5,203 nucleotides of DNA from Anaerolineae bacterium (GTDB lineage Bacteria; Chloroflexota; Anaerolineae; B4-G1). A program made the position numbers and the translations under genes. Below are positions 1 through 3,104 of the stretch, piece after piece. The DNA lies in assembly GCA_030612185.1 (NCBI GenBank), contig JAUWOI010000351.1, positions 1 to 5,203 of the forward strand, given 5' to 3'. Under the pieces are notes generated by a model. That model did no database searches and was not told the DNA's origin. It was given only the letters and a program-made list of their open reading frames with translations. Every line of letters begins with the position of its first letter. The first letter of the stretch is position 1.

Positions 1-546
1 CGGGCGCTCCTGGCCGACAAGCCGGAGGAGAAGATCCTGGCCTTCCGCTGCAACTGGTGCTCCTACCCCGGCGCCGACCTGGCCGGGACCAGCCACTTCG
101 AGTACTCGTCCAACGAGCGTGGGATGCGCGTGATGTGTGTAGCCCGTGTGGACAATGACTTTGTCTACGAGGCCTTCCGTCTGGGCGCGGGCGCGGTGCT
201 TTATTCCGGCTGCCACCCGCAGGACTGTCACTACATCACCGGCCAGCCAGTCGGCGCCAAGCGCGCCAACCGGTTGCTCAAGGCTTTCAACAAAATGGGA
301 ATGACACCGGGCCGTTTTCGCATCGAATGGATCAGCGCAGCCGAGGGCGACAAGTACGCCCAGGTGATCAACGAGATGCAGGAGACGCTGGACTCGATCC
401 CCAAGGAGCAATTGCTGGAAGAGATCGAACGGATGCGGCCGACGATGAAGAAACGCGCGCGCCGGATGCGCGAGGCGCCACGAGTCGAGGAAGCGCTGGC
501 ATATGCGGACAAACTCAAAGCGGCCATGACCGGGGGAGGAGGGTAA
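1..546 (+). CDS. mvhD: MvhD-like hydrogenase iron-sulfur subunit, 5'-truncated (first of two paralogues)
   Basis: This is an MvhD/FrhD-family [2Fe-2S] electron-transfer subunit. In methanogens MvhD carries electrons from a hydrogenase (or formate dehydrogenase) to the FAD of HdrA. The reading frame is open from base 1 to TAA at 544-546, giving 181 visible codons. The family signature is complete: CNWCSY at visible residues 17-22, MC at 45-46, and GCHPQDCHY at 70-78, so the cysteines are 17, 20, 46, 71 and 76. The ATG at 124 lies inside the conserved domain, after CNWC, so it cannot be the real start; no ATG, GTG or TTG precedes it in frame, so the start is upstream. The protein may be free-standing or the C-terminal domain of an HdrA-MvhD fusion; the window cannot tell. 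After the core comes a charged, probably helical Arg/Lys/Glu-rich tail ending in four glycines. One base separates its stop from the next GTG start, so co-translation is likely. Confidence 0.93.
   Translation, partial: RALLADKPEEKILAFRCNWCSYPGADLAGTSHFEYSSNERGMRVMCVARVDNDFVYEAFRLGAGAVLYSGCHPQDCHYITGQPVGAKRANRLLKAFNKMGMTPGRFRIEWISAAEGDKYAQVINEMQETLDSIPKEQLLEEIERMRPTMKKRARRMREAPRVEEALAYADKLKAAMTGGGG
535..543 (+). promoter_or_regulatory. Shine-Dalgarno for the polyferredoxin gene, inside the mvhD tail
   Basis: The purine run GGAGGAGGG precedes the GTG at 548 by 4 bases, with its AGGAGG core 5 bases away. It supports the GTG start, since no ATG is in frame before the first cysteine motif. The run also encodes the terminal glycines of the upstream MvhD protein, so the two functions share these bases. 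Confidence 0.75.
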
Positions 547-547
547 G

Positions 548-1153
548 GTGGTAAGCCACAGGTCACCTGATGAGACCTTTGCTGATCAAGTTCGCGCCTC
601 CCCTGGCGGCGAAAAACTAACGTACTGCTTCTCCTGCGGAACCTGTACGGCCACCTGTCCCATCGCGTGGGTGGAAGAGAAATACAACCCGCGCCGGATT
701 ATCACGATGGTGATGCTGGGGATGAAGGAGCAGGTTCTGTCCAGCCCGGTCATCTGGCTCTGCTCGGCCTGCGACGTCTGCTACCGGCGCTGCCCCCAGG
801 GCATACGCATCTCTGATCTGATGAAAGCCATCCGCAGCGTGGCTATCCGTGAGGGGTATGCGCCGGTAAGAGCCGTTGCCCAGGTGAACGAACGAGCATG
901 TGCAGGTTGTGGCATGTGTGCTCAGGCTTGCCCCTACGAAGCCATCGAGTTGACGCCCACTTGGGTGACGATACAACAGACGCTGAGACAACGGAGAGTC
1001 TTGCCCAAAGTGGACAAGTTTCTCTGCCAGGGGTGTAGCATCTGCACTACCACCTGCCCGGTCTCTGCCATCAGTCTGACAGACGTCGGCGACGACACGA
1101 TCGTCGCTCAGATCAGGGAGTTCGCGGAAGAGACGGGGAACAATGGACAATGA
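548..1153 (+). CDS. HdrC-like polyferredoxin with four [4Fe-4S] motifs
   Basis: This 201-residue soluble iron-sulfur protein has two halves. Residues 27-38 (CxxCxxCxxxCP) and 72-83 (CxxCxxCxxxCP) form the HdrC-type pair, with the HdrC-like spacer NPRRIITMVMLG between them and a GIRISDLMKAIRSVA helix after. Residues 118-129 and 160-171 add a second pair of CxxCxxCxxxCP motifs, as in bacterial 2[4Fe-4S] ferredoxins but with about 30 residues between them. All sixteen cysteines are present, so four cubane clusters are expected. There is no signal peptide or membrane segment, so it is probably cytoplasmic. Standard HdrC carries only the first pair; the added ferredoxin half suggests a wire between the Hdr core and free ferredoxin (inference). 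No HdrB gene directly partners it; the HdrB domain is fused to another HdrC further along. GTG is chosen as start because of the strong Shine-Dalgarno. The stop lies in a heptad repeat and overlaps the next gene by 11 bases. Confidence 0.88.
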   Translation: MVSHRSPDETFADQVRASPGGEKLTYCFSCGTCTATCPIAWVEEKYNPRRIITMVMLGMKEQVLSSPVIWLCSACDVCYRRCPQGIRISDLMKAIRSVAIREGYAPVRAVAQVNERACAGCGMCAQACPYEAIELTPTWVTIQQTLRQRRVLPKVDKFLCQGCSICTTTCPVSAISLTDVGDDTIVAQIREFAEETGNNGQ

Positions 1154-1184
1154 ATCAATGAACAATGAAACAATTAACAATGAA
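1141..1184 (+). repeat. Degenerate CAATGAA heptad array spanning a stop/start overlap
   Basis: Six imperfect units of CAATGAA run in tandem: CAATGGA, CAATGAAT, CAATGAA, CAATGAAA, CAATTAA, CAATGAA. Two of the units are 8 bases long. The motif is a circular permutation of the AACAATG array at 2963-3019. It supplies the last codons and TGA stop (1151-1153) of the polyferredoxin and the ATG and first ~14 codons of the next gene, giving an Asn/Glu-rich N-terminus. Confidence 0.8.
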
Positions 1185-1598
1185 CGAGATTGGGAACCCA
1201 GGATTGTAGTCTTCCTATGCGACTGGTGTTTGTACTCTGAACTTGATCGGGCTGACATTGCCAGGGTTCAGGAACAACCTAACGTTCGGATCGTAAAGAT
1301 TCCTTGCCTGGGGAGGATGGACCCAATGCACGTCTTGATGGCCTTGCAGGAAGGCATAGATGGCGTGCTGGTAGCCGGCTGTCACCTGGGGGACTGTCAC
1401 TACAAGCAGGGCAACCTGATGGCAGAAAATAGGATAGCCGTCCTGCAAACAGTCCTGAAAGCCGCCGGAGCGATGAAAGGGAGAGCAAGATTCGCCCACA
1501 TCTCGACTGCAGAAAGGGGCATATTGCCTCGTCTGATAGAAGAGGTGAGGGAAGAAGTTAAGGCACTAGGCCCGATTGAGCAGCCCTGGATGGTTTAG
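1143..1598 (+). CDS. mvhD: MvhD-like hydrogenase iron-sulfur subunit (second paralogue)
   Basis: This is a complete 151-residue MvhD/FrhD-family protein, close to the usual size of free-standing members. Conserved positions are CDWC at 26-29, IPCLGRMDP with C55, and GCHLGDCHY at 79-87 (C80, C85), so all five family cysteines are kept and a [2Fe-2S] cluster is expected. Its role is inferred as electron transfer to or from HdrA. It differs clearly from the first copy: CDWCLY replaces CNWCSY, and there is no long charged tail. Two copies in one cluster suggest two docking surfaces or partners, not simple redundancy. The ATG at 1143 overlaps the preceding gene by 11 bases and has only a weak purine-rich GGAAGAG about 10 bases upstream, so translational coupling is plausible. 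Residues 1-15 (MDNESMNNETINNER) come from a heptad repeat and are not part of the family fold. A later start at Met6 (1158) is possible but has no better ribosome binding site. Confidence 0.93.
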   Translation: MDNESMNNETINNERDWEPRIVVFLCDWCLYSELDRADIARVQEQPNVRIVKIPCLGRMDPMHVLMALQEGIDGVLVAGCHLGDCHYKQGNLMAENRIAVLQTVLKAAGAMKGRARFAHISTAERGILPRLIEEVREEVKALGPIEQPWMV

Positions 1599-1600
1599 TG

Positions 1601-1663
1601 ATTGGAGATTGGAGATTAGAGATTAGAGATTAGAGATTGGAGATTAGAGATTGGAGATTAGGG
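1601..1663 (+). repeat. ATTRGAG heptad array, nine units
   Basis: Nine tandem 7-base units follow the mvhD stop by 2 bases: ATTGGAG twice, ATTAGAG three times, then ATTGGAG, ATTAGAG, ATTGGAG and a last ATTAGGG. Variation is almost confined to position 4 (A or G). The 63-base array fills nearly the whole gap before the hdrCB gene. Its last unit runs straight into the GGAGGAG ribosome binding site. Confidence 0.95.
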
Positions 1664-1668
1664 AGGAG
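1662..1668 (+). promoter_or_regulatory. Shine-Dalgarno for the HdrCB fusion gene
   Basis: GGAGGAG ends 6 bases before the ATG at 1675, which fixes that start. Its first bases coincide with the end of the ATTRGAG array, whose GGAG/AGAG units resemble weak Shine-Dalgarno sequences themselves. Confidence 0.75.
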
Positions 1669-1674
1669 TAAGGA

Positions 1675-2970
1675 ATGGGTCAGGGATTAGTCAGGGAAGC
1701 ATCACTCATAGACCGGGTAAACGATCTCAGCGGGCAAAGCATACAATTGTGTTACCATTGCCACAAGTGCACGGCCGGCTGTCCTGCCGCTTTTGCCATG
1801 GAGTACGGGCCTGACCGCATCTTGCGCCTGATCCAATTCGGGCAGCAGGAACGGTTACTGAGCAGCCGGGACCCCTGGCTCTGCCTGGGGTGCGAGATGT
1901 GCGGCGCATTTTGCCCCAACGAGATAGACATCAACGAAGTGATGATCGCGCTCAAGGAAATAGCGGGTGAGACAGGCTACCGGGTCGAAAATTGCCAGGA
2001 ACTGCGCGAACTCCTGGCCGACTACCTGGTGCAACGACCTGAGACGGTGATTGACGACCGGTTATGCGAAGGTGTCTCACGCCTCAATCATCTGAGCCAG
2101 ACCATCACAGCAGAGCACAACATCACCGGCGACGACAACAGCGATCGGCTGATCTGGAGCCAGAACCTGGAGCACATTCCGCCCGGGCTGGAGGGCAAGA
2201 AAGGAGCTGAGATCGTCTATTTCGTTGGCTGTGTCGCCTCTTTCTTCCCCCGCAGTTATCGTGTGCCCCAGGCATTTACCTCGATCCTGGAAGCGAGCAA
2301 CGCTGATTTCACCACGCTGGGGGGGCAGGAGTGGTGTTGTGGCTACCCCCTGCTCTCAATGGGACGGCTGGAGGAGGCCAAGGCGTTGATCCGGCATAAC
2401 GTCGCCCAGGTCAAGGAACTCGGCGCTTCGCGCGTCACATTCGCGTGCCCTTCCTGCTATCACATGTGGAAGCACGTCTACCCGGACGTACTGGAGGAGG
2501 AAGGCGGCCTGGAAGGGCTGCACGCTACGGAATGGATGGTCGAGTTGATTGCGCAGGGAGCCATCAAGTTGGGAGAGCCTGCCCTGAGCTTGCCGAAGGG
2601 GATGGACCTGCGAGTGACCTATCATGACCCCTGTGACCTGGGGCGCAAGAGCGGCGTCTTTGAAGCGCCACGCCAGGTGTTGCGGAGTATCCCCGGCCTC
2701 ACTTTCGTGGAGATGAGCAGTTGTGGGCAGATCTCCGAGTGCTGCGGCGGCGGCGGCAACCTGGAGAGTTTCGATCCGGACGTCGTATCCGAGGTCTCAC
2801 TGCGTCGTGTCAGCCGGGCCTGCGAGATTGACGCCCAGGTCATCGCCTCTGCCTGCCAGCAGTGTGAGCGCACGTTGACGGCGGCGGTACGCAAGAGCAA
2901 GGAGGCACGCCGCGCGCGCATGCGGGTGATGGACGTGACGGAGTTGGTCTGGAAGGCCATGGAACAATGA
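1675..2970 (+). CDS. HdrC-HdrB fusion, HdrD-like heterodisulfide reductase catalytic subunit
   Basis: This 431-residue protein joins an HdrC and an HdrB domain, the layout of methanogen HdrD. Residues 26-37 and 70-81 are two CxxCxxCxxxCP motifs for [4Fe-4S] clusters. Residues from about 180 form the HdrB part with two cysteine-rich CCG domains: C186, C221-C222, C258/C261, then C320, C356-C357 (in ECCGGGGN) and C394/C397. Both sets are complete, so both non-cubane Fe-S clusters known from HdrB could form. In methanogens this site reduces the CoM-S-S-CoB disulfide; in a bacterium the substrate is unknown, and other disulfides or protein thiols are possible. No membrane segment is present and no HdrE cytochrome gene is visible, so a cytoplasmic complex with the HdrA gene downstream is likelier than the membrane HdrDE type. 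A short repeat-derived insertion (residues 303-309) sits in the loop between the CCG domains. The last codons and stop lie in an AACAATG array. The start is set by the Shine-Dalgarno at 1662-1668. Confidence 0.92.
   Translation: MGQGLVREASLIDRVNDLSGQSIQLCYHCHKCTAGCPAAFAMEYGPDRILRLIQFGQQERLLSSRDPWLCLGCEMCGAFCPNEIDINEVMIALKEIAGETGYRVENCQELRELLADYLVQRPETVIDDRLCEGVSRLNHLSQTITAEHNITGDDNSDRLIWSQNLEHIPPGLEGKKGAEIVYFVGCVASFFPRSYRVPQAFTSILEASNADFTTLGGQEWCCGYPLLSMGRLEEAKALIRHNVAQVKELGASRVTFACPSCYHMWKHVYPDVLEEEGGLEGLHATEWMVELIAQGAIKLGEPALSLPKGMDLRVTYHDPCDLGRKSGVFEAPRQVLRSIPGLTFVEMSSCGQISECCGGGGNLESFDPDVVSEVSLRRVSRACEIDAQVIASACQQCERTLTAAVRKSKEARRARMRVMDVTELVWKAMEQ
2581..2601 (+). repeat. In-frame intragenic repeat element encoding ALSLPKG
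   Basis: The element is 21 bases with core CCCTGAGCTTGCCGAAGGG, which contains a short CTT-GCCG-AAG inverted repeat and CCCT/AGGG ends. In this frame it encodes ALSLPKG; on the other strand it reads as LRQAQGR-like peptide. These translations recur as spurious insertions in many unrelated bacterial proteins, which is how I recognise it. It is exactly seven codons long and lies between the two CCG domains just before the VTYHDPC motif, leaving the frame and all cysteines intact. Confidence 0.75.
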
Positions 2971-3019
2971 ACGATGAAGCAATGAACAATGAACAATGAA
3001 CAATGAACAATGAACAATG
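2963..3019 (+). repeat. AACAATG heptad array, eight units, containing the HdrCB stop codon
   Basis: Units are AACAATG, AACGATG, the 8-base AAGCAATG, and then five perfect AACAATG copies. The array begins inside the last codons of the HdrCB gene and provides its TGA (2968-2970). Every unit followed by A creates an ATGA stop/start tetranucleotide. It matches, in another phase, the degenerate array at 1141-1184. Confidence 0.95.
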
Positions 3020-3031
3020 CGACCAAAATCC

Positions 3032-3080
3032 TGGCGGCTATGAGTTGCTAACTGCTGACTACTGGCGGCTAACGGCTGAC
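3032..3080 (+). repeat. Degenerate GGCTRAC heptad array
   Basis: Seven consecutive 7-base blocks can be read: TGGCGGC, TATGAGT, TGCTAAC, TGCTGAC, TACTGGC, GGCTAAC, GGCTGAC. Four of them fit KGCTRAC closely and the others are diverged. The block begins 12 bases after the AACAATG array and ends 24 bases before the HdrA start. Together these arrays fill most of the 134-base gap; no promoter or hairpin terminator is evident in it. Confidence 0.65.
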
Positions 3081-3094
3081 AAGTTCTAAGGTTT

Positions 3095-3099
3095 AGGAG
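3095..3099 (+). promoter_or_regulatory. Shine-Dalgarno for the HdrA gene
   Basis: AGGAG lies 5 bases before the ATG at 3105. This sets the start ahead of a short Ser/Asn/Glu-rich leader and the dinucleotide-binding motif. Confidence 0.7.
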
Positions 3100-3104
3100 A
3101 CGAG

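Noticed and set aside
124..546. ATG at 124 as start of a short 140-residue protein
   Set aside because: The upstream open frame encodes the conserved CNWCSY motif of MvhD, so the gene starts before the window and the ATG is internal.
617..1258. Long antisense open frame (213 codons) opposite the polyferredoxin gene
   Set aside because: It is a shadow of a gene with clear cysteine motifs, has no recognisable domain and no convincing ribosome binding site; its start region is just the complement of coding sequence.
1601..1663. CRISPR-like array
   Set aside because: Units are 7 bases and directly adjacent with no spacers, and no cas gene is present, so this is a simple tandem repeat.
3020..3104. 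Terminator or new promoter between HdrCB and HdrA
   Set aside because: I saw no GC-rich hairpin with a T tract and no convincing -35/-10 pair; the gap is mostly repeat sequence.
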